From the NCBI RefSeq assembly GCF_030848565.1, contig NZ_JAVDDV010000011.1, positions 1 to 64,000 of the forward strand: DNA of 64,000 nucleotides. Direction: 5' to 3'. Under the pieces are notes generated by a model that saw only the letters and a program-made list of their open reading frames with translations, was not told the DNA's origin and did not search any database. Position 1 is the first letter of the stretch. The number at the start of each line of letters is the position of its first letter. The translations under genes and the position numbers were made by a program. The stretch is from Natronolimnohabitans sp. A-GB9 (GTDB lineage: Archaea; Halobacteriota; Halobacteria; Halobacteriales; Natrialbaceae). Of the stretch, positions 33,957-42,334 are shown one piece after another.

Positions 33957-34229
33957 CTAACACTGCTCTTCTGGGGATGTGATCCGAAGTTCGTCCTCAA
34001 CTTCGTAGAAATAGCCCCGCTCGAGGAGACGCGTCAGTGCGTACTCGACGTCCCGTTGCTCGAGTGCTAACTCTGCATCGGTGGCCAGAATGTCAGTGGC
34101 ATCGTCATAATTGATCAGCGGAACACTGTCTTCGCCAGCATCCGGCCGACATGCCTGCGTACACAGCCGGTCGTAGCACTCGAGAATCCACTCCGGAAGT
34201 GGTGGCCGTGGATCTGTGACGCGAGCCAT
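33957..34229 (-). CDS. Small haloarchaeal protein, function unknown
   Basis: 90 aa. PRPPLPEWILECYDRLCTQACRP is a helix with three Cys; EYALTRLLERGYFYEVEDELRIT looks like the second half of a winged helix. The stop is immediately adjacent to the convergent PIN gene's stop. Similar short proteins are frequent in haloarchaeal plasmids; role unknown. Confidence 0.7.
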   Translation of the reverse strand: MARVTDPRPPLPEWILECYDRLCTQACRPDAGEDSVPLINYDDATDILATDAELALEQRDVEYALTRLLERGYFYEVEDELRITSPEEQC

Positions 34230-34418
34230 TGCAGTTCTGTCTGGTTGTTTCGACAGTCATCCGCTTAACAGTACCCGTCGAATACGGCGTTGATTCTGAA
34301 GCCGCAGTTGCAGCACTCGAGATCGGGAGATCAAAATAAAGGCCTGTGCTAATATTAGTAGGTTGAAAGCTTTTGTATTTTTTCGGAGTGGATATGTTCA
34401 CCGACCACGGGCGTCGTT

Positions 34419-34517
34419 ATGATCGAGTTAGTGACGCGAGCCGGAGCGTCGCATCTGCGTTTTGAGAATGGGGTCGACAAACAGGAGTTCCTCGAGTATC
34501 TGGAATCTAGCGAGTAA
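34419..34517 (+). CDS. Possible 32-aa peptide or gene fragment
   Basis: Reads MIELVTRAGASHLRFENGVD and KQEFLEYLESSE. The composition is haloarchaeal and acidic at the end, but it is short and without homologues I can name; it could be the end of a decayed gene. Confidence 0.3.
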   Translation: MIELVTRAGASHLRFENGVDKQEFLEYLESSE

Positions 34518-34527
34518 GACGTACGCG

Positions 34528-34632
34528 TTAGTCCCGCAGCTGGGCAACGGTCCGTCCGAGTTCCCGAGCACGCTCGCTCTCGGAGATGTTATACCGTTCT
34601 TCCAGCGACCGAAGTTGTTCTTCGAATTCCAT
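34528..34632 (-). CDS. 34-aa helical peptide or gene fragment
   Basis: Reads MEFEEQLRSLEERYNISESE then RARELGRTVAQLRD. A charged helix with strong coiled-coil character. It precedes, by about 100 nt in the opposite order, the C2H2/TPR-like gene. May be a short antitoxin-like peptide or a remnant. Confidence 0.35.
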   Translation of the reverse strand: MEFEEQLRSLEERYNISESERARELGRTVAQLRD

Positions 34633-34704
34633 GGTGTACGGGAGTGTGCTCCTCTACAAACATATAGTGCGTCATGGAATAAGTAAGTTCTCGTGCTCAA
34701 GCGC

Positions 34705-35796
34705 TCATTCTGGGCTGGACGTCTCTGTATCAGCTAGTCGACTCTCCACTTCCTCACAGCGCTCGGCTACTATCGACGCTCCCTCGAGGGGACCATCGGC
34801 GTCCAGTGCCGCTCGGTACAGTTCTGCAGTGCGTTCCATCTCCTCTCTCGTTAGTTCGTCTGGGTCCTCGAGCCAGTAGCTATCTGCGAGTTTCTTGTAT
34901 GCCCAAGGATCCTCGGGATACTCCTCGATGAATGACTCGAATTCCGCCCTGCTGTCGGCGGTTCTGTCCAATTCCACAAGCGAGTCAGCGACGAAGTGAC
35001 GAAAGTCGAGTAAGAACTCGTCAGATGCATCCGGGAACTGCTCGCAGACCTCCTGACAGAACTCGAGTCGGTGCTCGTGGTACGTCGGCTCGTCCTCCGC
35101 TACAGTGGCAAGGTCGTTGTCCGCTGATCGAATGAAGGCCTCAAGCAAGAGAAACGACGGCAATTTTCGGTCTGCTTCCTCGATAGTCGTGATTTCGTCG
35201 GGTGTTACGGCGACAATGTACTCCCAGGCAGTTAGCCACCGATCGCAAGCCTCAGCGCGGTTTCCTTTCTCGCGGAGATCGCGTCCCTCCTGAACGAAGT
35301 CGTAAATCCGTTCTTTGTTCGGGGTGTCGGGTGCCCAGCGCTCCCAGAGTACTTCTGCCGCCATCCAGATGAAGTCCTGATCATAGCCCGTGACATCAAC
35401 CTCGTATTCAGCTTCCCACTGCTCGGAGAGTGTCGTCGCCGAATTGAAATTTTCAATCCGACTCTGAAACATCGTCTCGCTCGTTTCGATGCCGTGATCG
35501 GCGAGTTTTTCGACAATTTCGTCCGTCGAGAGGGCTTCGACGTCGCTGAGTTCCCACGCATCAGCAGGGTGGGTCCCATTTGATGTGTCGGCTATTCGTT
35601 GCTCACGGTGAGCGGGTTGACTTGCTTCTTGGGCCTCTTCGTTGCCACTCTCACCTAATCCGTGTTCGTCGACGTATTGCTCGACACGCTTCCGGTCAAT
35701 CCGGCTGAGTTCCTTACGTTCATGATCTTCGTATAGATGCTCACGGATCGCAGATTCCTCCTCAAAGGTTTGCTCGCAGTAGCGACACTCGACCAT
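34705..35796 (-). CDS. C2H2 zinc-finger protein with TPR-like helical C-terminus
   Basis: 363 aa. The N-terminus MVECRYCEQTFEEESAIREHLYEDHE is a C2H2 finger with both Cys and both His. After an acidic linker, residues 95-360 are helical, with repeats of the kind FVQEGRDLREKGNRAEACDRWLTAWEYI, AEFESFIEEYPEDPWAYKKLADSYW and ELYRAALDADG that resemble tetratricopeptide units. A scaffolding or regulatory role through protein contact is likely; the finger may bind nucleic acid. Single gene, minus strand. Confidence 0.8.
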   Translation of the reverse strand: MVECRYCEQTFEEESAIREHLYEDHERKELSRIDRKRVEQYVDEHGLGESGNEEAQEASQPAHREQRIADTSNGTHPADAWELSDVEALSTDEIVEKLADHGIETSETMFQSRIENFNSATTLSEQWEAEYEVDVTGYDQDFIWMAAEVLWERWAPDTPNKERIYDFVQEGRDLREKGNRAEACDRWLTAWEYIVAVTPDEITTIEEADRKLPSFLLLEAFIRSADNDLATVAEDEPTYHEHRLEFCQEVCEQFPDASDEFLLDFRHFVADSLVELDRTADSRAEFESFIEEYPEDPWAYKKLADSYWLEDPDELTREEMERTAELYRAALDADGPLEGASIVAERCEEVESRLADTETSSPE

Positions 35797-35944
35797 TACT
35801 CGAGAGTACGTATGCGGGTAGGAAAAACAACAGGTGTGAACAGGACGTGCGCTCCGGAACGCCGAGGAAATACGTAGCCTGCGATGTCGTCTTCACCGAG
35901 GTGTCTACTTCGCTAAAAAGCTGAAACGGTGCATTTGACCGATT

Positions 35945-36394
35945 TCACGGTGTGGCGGCTACTGTGTCGTCAGTCGCTAGATCGAACGAGAGACTGATGA
36001 CGAGTTCGTTGAACCAGACGACCGGGCGCTTGCTCTGGTCGTCTTCCTCGAAGAAGATGATTCCCAACTGGGCGAGTCGACTGAGTTCTTCGTGGACGTT
36101 CTTGATGTCCCGGTCAACAACCTGTGCAATCTCGTTAATGCTGGATGGCTCTTCCTGGCGGATGGCTTCGATGAGATCGAGGACGCGCGGCGTCAGCGTC
36201 TCCATGAGGTCGTCGTGGCTGGTGAACGAGAGCGTCGGCGGGGAATCCACCGCGTCGCCCCGCTCGAGTGCTTCAATGCCGTCGGTGACATCATCGTGGA
36301 ACTCACTGGACGACTTGACAGTCACGACGAGGGTTGATTCGGCCCGAAGCTGTTCGCGCTCCATCGGGTGCAGCGGCGGCGTGGTATCGTTCAT
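35945..36394 (-). CDS. HVO_A0114-type winged-helix regulator
   Basis: 149 aa from the ATG at 36394; an ATG three codons upstream also fits. The middle holds LTPRVLDLIEAIRQEEPSSINEIAQVVDRDIKNVHEELSRLAQLGIIFFEE, the MarR-like winged helix of the COG4190/HVO_A0114 family, preceded by a TLVVTVKSSSEFHDDV strand. These regulators are commonly paired with a small toxin-like gene upstream; here only a 25-codon frame remains at that place. Confidence 0.8.
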   Translation of the reverse strand: MNDTTPPLHPMEREQLRAESTLVVTVKSSSEFHDDVTDGIEALERGDAVDSPPTLSFTSHDDLMETLTPRVLDLIEAIRQEEPSSINEIAQVVDRDIKNVHEELSRLAQLGIIFFEEDDQSKRPVVWFNELVISLSFDLATDDTVAATP

Positions 36395-36418
36395 AGGTAT
36401 CACCGTGGTGTGATGGCC

Positions 36419-36496
36419 TCACTTGACATCGAACTCGGAGAGCGTCTGCTCACCGTGAAGAGCAGTGAGGGTGTGGAGCTCGCCATCAGTGAGCAT
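36419..36496 (-). CDS. 25-aa peptide upstream of the HVO_A0114-type gene
   Basis: Reads MLTDGELHTLTALHGEQTLS EFDVK, ending 24 nt before the regulator's start. Acidic and in the right place for a leader peptide or the remains of a toxin partner. Confidence 0.3.
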   Translation of the reverse strand: MLTDGELHTLTALHGEQTLSEFDVK

Positions 36497-36821
36497 ACTA
36501 TTGCATAATAGCTGATTGATATATAAGTGGCTTCGCTATCTTGCAACAGCCGACTGGCCCAGTCAAGTCAGCGCACAGTATTAACGTCGATCCGAGAATC
36601 TCCACAGTGCTCTCGAGAGGTTTCCGGTGACAGCTGGCGTCTTCAGACACAGCTACAGGGAAGTCGTTAGAGTAAGACCGACAACGACCGATCAAACGGC
36701 GTACTATAGAGTAACAGTACACTGCATACAACCGCTCTTGTGCTGGATATTAGGTGGGCGGATAGAGTGATACCCTTCTCAGGGGTTGTGGGTAGTCGGG
36801 CGACACCCGCAACCGTCGACG
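36497..36821. other. Gene-free stretch
   Basis: AT-rich promoter-like start (TATTGCATAATAGCTGATTGATATATAAG at 36500-36530, shown only as a region) and otherwise no convincing gene or repeat. The minus-strand frame across it lacks haloarchaeal composition. Confidence 0.4.
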
Positions 36822-37688
36822 TCAGGTGTCTCCGGAACCGGCCATTTCACCAGGGATGTCGACATCGTCCATCAACAAGACGCGACGTTCCGTATACTCG
36901 AGGCCGTTCTTGCGCTGTGTCCGCTTTTTGACTGCCAACCTGCTTTTCGAGAGATCGAGCAACGCATCGATCGTTCGCGAAACCAGTTTCTTCGCGTAGT
37001 CGTCACTGATCCCCTTCTCCTGCCGTCGGATCCAGTGTTTCATATCGCCGGCGGTGACGTACTCTCGAACGCTTGCACTTCCCTTCCGCCAGGGGTTGTC
37101 TCCAACCGCTGGATCGGTACGTGCCTTCCAGAGCTTTGCAGCGAGCCGTGACGGAAGCGCCGATGTCGTTGCCCGGAGCATATCCTCGTCCATCTTCGCG
37201 AGCTGCTGGAGTGGAAGCAGATCTCCATACGAGAGGGAGACATCACCTCCACGTTCGAGTGGGTCGTCACTCTCGGGCAATCGGAAGTAACTCTCACCGT
37301 CGTCTTTGCGGATGCGCTCGAGGCGGCCATCCACAACGTCGATCTCGCCTTCGTCGATATGTTCCTCCAGGAGATGCGCACCCTTCTCGAGTTCTCGTGC
37401 CTGGAGTTCACCGACGCGGTCTTTGTTGGCGTTGAGTTTCTTCTCGTGGGCGTCCAGTCGTGCTTCGATCGGTGTCCGTGATTCTTCTAAGTCCTCGAGC
37501 CGTGCTTCGAGATCCTTGTTTTCGGTGTGGGCCTCCTCGAGTTCGGCCTCAAGGTTACCTATGCGGTCATCCTTTTGGGAAAGTTCATCCTCGAGAGTAG
37601 TGACACGCTCGTGAAGCCGCTCGAGTTCGTCGGCAAGTGTTTGGAGTGTCTGTGCATCAGGTTCGGGACAGTCTGTGTTCGCGCTCAT
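36822..37688 (-). CDS. Plasmid coiled-coil protein, function unknown
   Basis: 288 aa. Residues 10-110 are a long acidic coiled coil (LADELERLHERVTTLEDELSQKDDRIGNLEAELEEAH). The C-terminal half has LSYGDLLPLQQLAKMDEDMLRATTSALPSRLAAKLWKARTDP, WRKGSASVREYVTAGDMKHWIRRQEKGISDDYAKKLVSRTID, a folded helical domain that could bind DNA. The arrangement is known from many haloarchaeal plasmids; a role in plasmid maintenance is inference. Confidence 0.75.
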   Translation of the reverse strand: MSANTDCPEPDAQTLQTLADELERLHERVTTLEDELSQKDDRIGNLEAELEEAHTENKDLEARLEDLEESRTPIEARLDAHEKKLNANKDRVGELQARELEKGAHLLEEHIDEGEIDVVDGRLERIRKDDGESYFRLPESDDPLERGGDVSLSYGDLLPLQQLAKMDEDMLRATTSALPSRLAAKLWKARTDPAVGDNPWRKGSASVREYVTAGDMKHWIRRQEKGISDDYAKKLVSRTIDALLDLSKSRLAVKKRTQRKNGLEYTERRVLLMDDVDIPGEMAGSGDT

Positions 37689-37952
37689 TGGGTTCTAGAT
37701 TCTGGTTTCGGTGTCATTGTCAGGCGATTCGACTCGCGCTGCTGGTCGATGTCGGGAACGCTGGTAGAGCAGTAGACTACCGACTCGAGAGTCGTCTCGA
37801 GGGAGTGCAGTGGCCGTCTCCCCGAACGACGTCTTCGTGTTCGAAAGTCCGGTGTCGGTCTACCGGGGATTGGTGGCTCCGGGTCGAGTGGCGGAGTATG
37901 GTCTACTGCGCTGGATAAGTCAACGCGATCCCGAGATGGTTTGCTGGATCAG

Positions 37953-38585
37953 TTAGCCACCCTCGGGTTGAAGTCGACAGTCATGGCTTGCCAGCTTGGT
38001 GAGCGAGTCGAACGGACACTCGCAGATATCGCAGTAATGTCTCTGCTCCGTGAGGAATGTCTCACGGTTCATGTGGCCGCCATCGGGCACGGCAGACTGT
38101 CTCTGATGCTCGAGTTCACTGGAATCGTGATCTCTGGGCCGTCCCTGTACGTGAAGATCGACTTCGGTAATCGGTTCGCGACCAGTTTCTCTCCACGTAC
38201 TATTGCGGCGTTCGTGTTCGATCCACCAGGCTTCGCCACCGGTATCGGGGACAACCATCACCCGTCTGCGACGGCCGTTGATCGTCGTGTACTCGAACAC
38301 GAATTCGACGGTCGGTTCGGTGGACTGGTCACAGCCGCCGTCGGTTGCAAGACATGGGTCGTCATCGGCATCGGCGAGTAGAATTCCGTCTTTGATCTTG
38401 AGAGTATTAGCTTGGGTATCGTCGTCGGCGATAATGATCTCTGAGCCGTCGGTCGCTTCGATGTCGCCTGGTTCGTAGCCGGCGACGGCGCGGGACTCCG
38501 CTCGCAGGCGCATCTCGCGAGCGCCTTCGCGCTCGAGTTGTTCGGCACGCTTTGCGACAGCTTCGTGATCGTTGACGAACGTCAT
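37953..38585 (-). CDS. Hypothetical protein with C-terminal C2H2-like finger
   Basis: 210 aa. The first 40 residues form a charged helix, residues 80-150 a beta domain (TVEFVFEYTTINGRRRRVMVVPDTGGEAWWIEHERR), and the end has CDICECPFDSLTKLASHDC, close to a C2H2 finger with Cys as last ligand. It overlaps the upstream 101-aa gene by 4 nt (ATGA), so the two are translated together. Confidence 0.7.
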   Translation of the reverse strand: MTFVNDHEAVAKRAEQLEREGAREMRLRAESRAVAGYEPGDIEATDGSEIIIADDDTQANTLKIKDGILLADADDDPCLATDGGCDQSTEPTVEFVFEYTTINGRRRRVMVVPDTGGEAWWIEHERRNSTWRETGREPITEVDLHVQGRPRDHDSSELEHQRQSAVPDGGHMNRETFLTEQRHYCDICECPFDSLTKLASHDCRLQPEGG

Positions 38586-38887
38586 TGGTCGCCCACCTCG
38601 ACAGCGCCGACGATCGCATCAGCCATCGTCTTGAACAGGTACTGCACTTCGAAGCCGCCGCGACGGTCGGCGATGTAGTCGATCCAGTCGTCGATCGTCT
38701 TCTCGACATCCTCGAGGTCGTAGCGGACGGTGCGCTCGCCGTTCTCGATAACGTGCACGGACTCGTCGGTCGTCCGGTAGACGTGGTGTGCGCCCTCGTT
38801 GTCGATACCGACGGAGATGTAGTCGGCACGTGGGTCGGTAGTCTGTGCTTCCGAAACCGTTTCGTGGGTTCGCGGTTGAACACTCAT
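38582..38887 (-). CDS. Hypothetical protein, first of a two-gene operon
   Basis: 101 aa from the ATG at 38887; the upstream ATG at 38950 adds a Pro/Cys-rich stretch unlike coding sequence. The core YISVGIDNEGAHHVYRTTDESVHVIENGERTVRYDLEDVEKTIDDWIDYIADRRGGFEVQYLFKTMADAI is a beta-hairpin sheet with a C-terminal helix. No known family. Coupled to the following gene. Confidence 0.7.
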   Translation of the reverse strand: MSVQPRTHETVSEAQTTDPRADYISVGIDNEGAHHVYRTTDESVHVIENGERTVRYDLEDVEKTIDDWIDYIADRRGGFEVQYLFKTMADAIVGAVEVGDQ

Positions 38888-39071
38888 TGTCCTTACCTTG
38901 GGACACAGGTCCGGTGTTCCAGCACCGGGCCGGGAATTCTCCCGAGCCACCCTGCGTCTCTATTCTGGAGTATGCGCCATAGGCACTTAACATTCACGTT
39001 GTAAATGTAAACGTTGTTTCTGACCGCAACGTATTTTGCAATTGTCACCGTAATACGCATGTGATACGCGA

Positions 39072-39467
39072 ATGAGCGTAGCAACTATGGATCAGAGCGA
39101 ATTGGACGCGCTGCACGAATCGATCCTTGACAAGCTCGCCGAAGGCCGCGCAACGCCAAGCTACCTCGCAGACCAAACTAACGAGAGCCGGCAGTTGGTC
39201 TCGTCGCGCTTACGCGATCTTATGATGGGTGGTCACGTCGAGAAGATCCACAAGGGCTTATACGAGCTACAGAACGATCCGCGAGCTTCGACGGCTGGCG
39301 AGCGTGTGAAAGACATCACTTCGGACGGCTACTACATTGACGGCGGCGACCTCGTCGGCGAGTGTGACCGGATTAGGCTCTCGGATAACGATGGTCTGAG
39401 CTTCGATTATGAGATCATTGCGGAAGATGGTACCCTCGTCGTCCAGAAGCGTGATCACGAGGAGTAA
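39072..39467 (+). CDS. Winged-helix regulator (MarR-like)
   Basis: 131 aa. HESILDKLAEGRATPSYLADQTNESRQLVSSRLRDLMMGGHVEKIHKGLYELQNDP is a winged helix. The C-terminal half (YYIDGGDLVGECDRIRLSDNDGLSFDYEIIAEDGTLVVQKRD) is a small sheet. It is divergent from the operon at 38582-38887 with a spacer of 184 nt that contains ACGTTGTAAATGTAAACGTTG-like sequence near 38997 (arms ACGTT/AACGT), a plausible operator. Start 39072 or 39087. Confidence 0.82.
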   Translation: MSVATMDQSELDALHESILDKLAEGRATPSYLADQTNESRQLVSSRLRDLMMGGHVEKIHKGLYELQNDPRASTAGERVKDITSDGYYIDGGDLVGECDRIRLSDNDGLSFDYEIIAEDGTLVVQKRDHEE

Positions 39468-39919
39468 CCAGCAGCCATTGTCGGATCTTGAGGTTCGCGA
39501 ACAGCCGCTCACCCAGGTCCGCGACGTACTCGTCGCGCTCCCCTAGTCGCCGATCGGACATTGATATGTTCGGTACCGAGATTAGTCACCTTCAGCAGCA
39601 GCTCTGAGACAACTCGTACACACGAACCCAGCTTTTTCAAGAGAGATCAACATCGATACGTAGGCAGATCGTCTAAATAGACACAGACAGGACGTTTACT
39701 TCGGAATCCCCAAATTGACAACGTGCACACGACAAGTCGCGGCTCGTGTGCATATTCGGGAATCGGATTCTGACAACGTGTACCCCCAGGGGGTGTGTTG
39801 GGGTGAAGAGCTTAGTGAAGCCCGTTTCAGACGAACCCTCGTCGGGTTAATGTCTTGAGGTGTCGAACACCCTGAAAATCTCTACGGATTTAAGTACGAA
39901 GACGCGGCCAGCGCCGGCG
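39468..39919. other. Gene-free stretch at the left edge of the ubiquitin-like island
   Basis: No convincing gene. TGACAACGTG occurs twice (about 39717 and 39769). GC content rises sharply from about 39890. A TATA-like TTTAAG at about 39888 precedes the short ORF at 39920. Confidence 0.45.
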
Positions 39920-40027
39920 ATGTCATCCGACGGTCGTCGAGACGGCCCCCTGATTGCCGTCGCACTGACCGAGTTCTCGGTCCACTACGAGCAAGCCGAT
40001 CCCGCGCTCGCCGAACGTGCCTGGTAG
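39920..40027 (+). pseudogene. Short ORF interrupted by an in-frame TAG
   Basis: Reads MSSDGRRDGPLIAVALTEFS VHYEQADPALAERAW, then TAG, then LAADRLVGYDVEPRKMQG before running into the antisense of the JAB-E1 gene. A TATA-like box lies about 30 nt upstream. The product before and after the stop has normal haloarchaeal composition, so this may be a broken small gene that converges on the ubiquitin-like operon. Confidence 0.35.
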
Positions 40028-40093
40028 CTGGCCGCTGACCGCCTCGTCGGGTACGACGTTGAGCCGCGCAAAATGCAGGGGAGTAGTCCCCGA

Positions 40094-41752
40094 TCAGCGG
40101 ACGTCTGGATTTTCAACGCGCAGATCGTGATCTTCACCCGTATCGAGGTCGACATAGTCGCCAAGCCCGACCGTCCGGGCCTTCTCGCAGTCTTCCTTAC
40201 AGCGGGTACGGCGGTCGCCGTCCGTCGTCAGCCATTTCATCTCGCCCGTACTCGGCCGGTAGATCTGGCGCCCCGCGAACGTCGACGTCGATGTCCCGAC
40301 GATGAGTGCATGGAGCCGCTCCATCATCAGCGACGCCACCATGCCGTTCGTCGTCACAACGCTCGGGTCACGCAACTCGTCGCTGCCGTCGTCGGCCTCG
40401 CCGGGCTCCCGCTGCACGTAGAGCCCACCGTTGTCAGCCCTGTCTCGCGGCGGCTGGCGATCCCGGACGACGCCGGAACTCCGGTCGCCCTGCTTCCACG
40501 CCTCGAGGCAGTGGAGACACGCTAGGTCCGGGCCTGCGGTCTCGACTGTGGACCGCGCGCCCGATGCGAGTTCGTCGGTCTCCTCGTCGACGCGGAGGTG
40601 TGTCCCCCCTGAGATAACGGGAATGAGGTGGGCGTACGCCAGCCGGTCGATGACTTTCTGGACCCAATGGGGGTCTGCAGCGTTCAGAATTACGTCGCAG
40701 TCCAGGAGCGCGCCGAGCGCGCTGTAGTCGTCGTTCCCGCGCTCGACGACGCTCCCGTGGACCGCTCGCGCCTGGAAGCCAGGCGCGGTCGCGGCCTTCT
40801 CCGCGATTTCACGAGCGAGCTCGGACTTCCGGACGTTCGACCGGGCGTCCTCGGGAGACGCGCCGTAGGCGCGGTTCAGGTTCGCCTCCTTAAGGTGGTC
40901 GAAGTCGACGAACACGGCGCCGCCGACGCCGAGGCGTGCGACCTGCTCGGCGAGCAGCGACCCGACACCGCCACACCCGACGACGGCGACGCGGATGCCG
41001 CTGAGCCGGGCCTGCCCGCGCTCACCCCACAGTTCCAGCGTGCTGTCATGGGCGACCGTGCCCGTCCCGAGGCCGGGACCGGCCGGGCCCTGCGCGCTGA
41101 ACGCGGTCGAGAGCTTCTCGAGATACGGCCCATCCCGGACCCTCTCGACCAGGGAGGCACCGAGGACGCGGATGGCGGTCGCATCCGTCCTCTCCGGCGG
41201 TGTGCCGCCGGTGAAGTCGTAGGCGCGGAAGCTCCACTCCGGCTCCCCGGTTTCCCGCCGCGGTCGGCTAGCGATGATGCCGGCGCCGAACGGGCGGTCG
41301 GCGCCCAGGAGTTCGGCGTCGGACTCCAGCCGCATCGGGTCGGCCTCCAAATCTGGCTTGGAAGGATACGCGCTCCATCCGGGGTGGGAGTGGAAGTACG
41401 CGATGCCCTTCCGCGGGTCGTGCTCGATTCCCTCTTTCGCTCGCGCCCGGTACGCCGGGCTGAGCTTCAGACTCCCGTCTCGGATGTGGACGTCGTCGTC
41501 GGTCTCCGGCGGGATGACGTCCTCGACGATGTACGTGACCCGGGAGTCGCCGGTGCTACGCGTGAGCGTCGCGATCACGCCCTGCTCGTAGCGGTCGGGC
41601 TGGTGCTCCGACCCCTCCGGCTCCCGGTCGGCGTACTCCGGTCGGAGGTGGCCGTACAGCGTCTGCTTGACGTCCTGGGTGATGGCGACGTGGAACTCCT
41701 CGGCCTCCCGAACGGGGTACAGCTCGGGGAGCGCGTCGTCGCGTCCGCTCAT
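40094..41752 (-). CDS. JAB (JAMM) peptidase fused to a ThiF/E1-like activating enzyme
   Basis: 552 aa. The N-terminal JAB domain has a complete JAMM motif: HSH at 121-123, Ser131 and Asp134 in FHSHPGWSAYPSKPD, with an upstream Glu in the YIVEDVIPPE strand. The E1 domain has the nucleotide motif GCGGVGS (259-265), DFDHLKEANLNR (283-294) and a late CLHC pair (412-415). JAB proteins trim or remove ubiquitin-like tags; E1/ThiF proteins adenylate the tag's C-terminus. Fusion of both occurs in bacterial ubiquitin-like conjugation operons. The ATG overlaps the stop of the E2-like gene (ATGA). It is the last gene of a three-gene operon. GC content is well above that of the neighbours. Confidence 0.92.
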   Translation of the reverse strand: MSGRDDALPELYPVREAEEFHVAITQDVKQTLYGHLRPEYADREPEGSEHQPDRYEQGVIATLTRSTGDSRVTYIVEDVIPPETDDDVHIRDGSLKLSPAYRARAKEGIEHDPRKGIAYFHSHPGWSAYPSKPDLEADPMRLESDAELLGADRPFGAGIIASRPRRETGEPEWSFRAYDFTGGTPPERTDATAIRVLGASLVERVRDGPYLEKLSTAFSAQGPAGPGLGTGTVAHDSTLELWGERGQARLSGIRVAVVGCGGVGSLLAEQVARLGVGGAVFVDFDHLKEANLNRAYGASPEDARSNVRKSELAREIAEKAATAPGFQARAVHGSVVERGNDDYSALGALLDCDVILNAADPHWVQKVIDRLAYAHLIPVISGGTHLRVDEETDELASGARSTVETAGPDLACLHCLEAWKQGDRSSGVVRDRQPPRDRADNGGLYVQREPGEADDGSDELRDPSVVTTNGMVASLMMERLHALIVGTSTSTFAGRQIYRPSTGEMKWLTTDGDRRTRCKEDCEKARTVGLGDYVDLDTGEDHDLRVENPDVR

Positions 41753-42333
41753 GCTGTCCCCTCCGGTTCGTCCAGCCGCAGGAGGTACTGCACGATGCTG
41801 TGGGCGTCGGCGAGGTCACGCATCCGTTCGGGCTGCCGGTTCATGTTCGACCACCTCCAACTGAACGCTATCGCGCTTTCCTCGTCGGCGACCTCTAGGA
41901 CCTTCTCGACTTTGTCGTAGTGGCTGTCGCCCGGCTTGGTGAACGCATTACGGCACTGGATGTCGCCGGCGTCCTGATCGTCGACGGTGACGGAGGGCGT
42001 CATCATCACCCAGTGCGGGTCACTGCCGTCGAACGACTGGTCGACGAGGATATAGAGGTCCGCAGTGGGGTCGTCCCACCGCTCGCTGTACGCGTGGAGC
42101 TCGTACTCGCCGAGCCAGATGAGCGCCTGGTTGCCGTACGTCTCCGCGACGGTCGGCTGCCCGTGCTCGCTGTCGCGCTCGCGCTGGAGCGCGTGCATTG
42201 CGCCTTGGAAGTCGTCGTCCAGATTCTCATCCGGGACGGTGGCCGGCGGTAGCGGGCACGACTTGTTGTAGTTACCCCCATGCCCGTCGCCGTCGCCCAC
42301 CTCCGTGGCGGTCTGGTCTTCGTCGACGGCCAT
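41749..42333 (-). CDS. E2-like protein of the ubiquitin-like operon (family E-like)
   Basis: 194 aa from the ATG at 42333; the frame upstream of it is low-complexity and overlaps the Ubl gene. After an acidic N-terminus, LIWLGEYELHAYSERWDDPTADLYILVDQSFDGSDPHWVMMTPSV matches the strand-turn-PHW pattern of the diverged prokaryotic E2 group E, and IAFSWRWSNMNRQPERMRDLADAHSIVQYLL the C-terminal Trp-containing helix region. The only Cys in the core is in DIQCRNAFTK, a candidate thioester site. The stop overlaps the JAB-E1 start. Conjugating enzyme role is inference from context and pattern. Confidence 0.7.
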   Translation of the reverse strand: MAVDEDQTATEVGDGDGHGGNYNKSCPLPPATVPDENLDDDFQGAMHALQRERDSEHGQPTVAETYGNQALIWLGEYELHAYSERWDDPTADLYILVDQSFDGSDPHWVMMTPSVTVDDQDAGDIQCRNAFTKPGDSHYDKVEKVLEVADEESAIAFSWRWSNMNRQPERMRDLADAHSIVQYLLRLDEPEGTA

Positions 42334-42334
42334 G

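Noticed and set aside
40628-41920. 430-codon frame on the + strand across the JAB-E1 gene
   Set aside because: Antisense of a gene with intact JAMM and E1 motifs; the product is Arg/Val/Gly rich and unlike a haloarchaeal protein.
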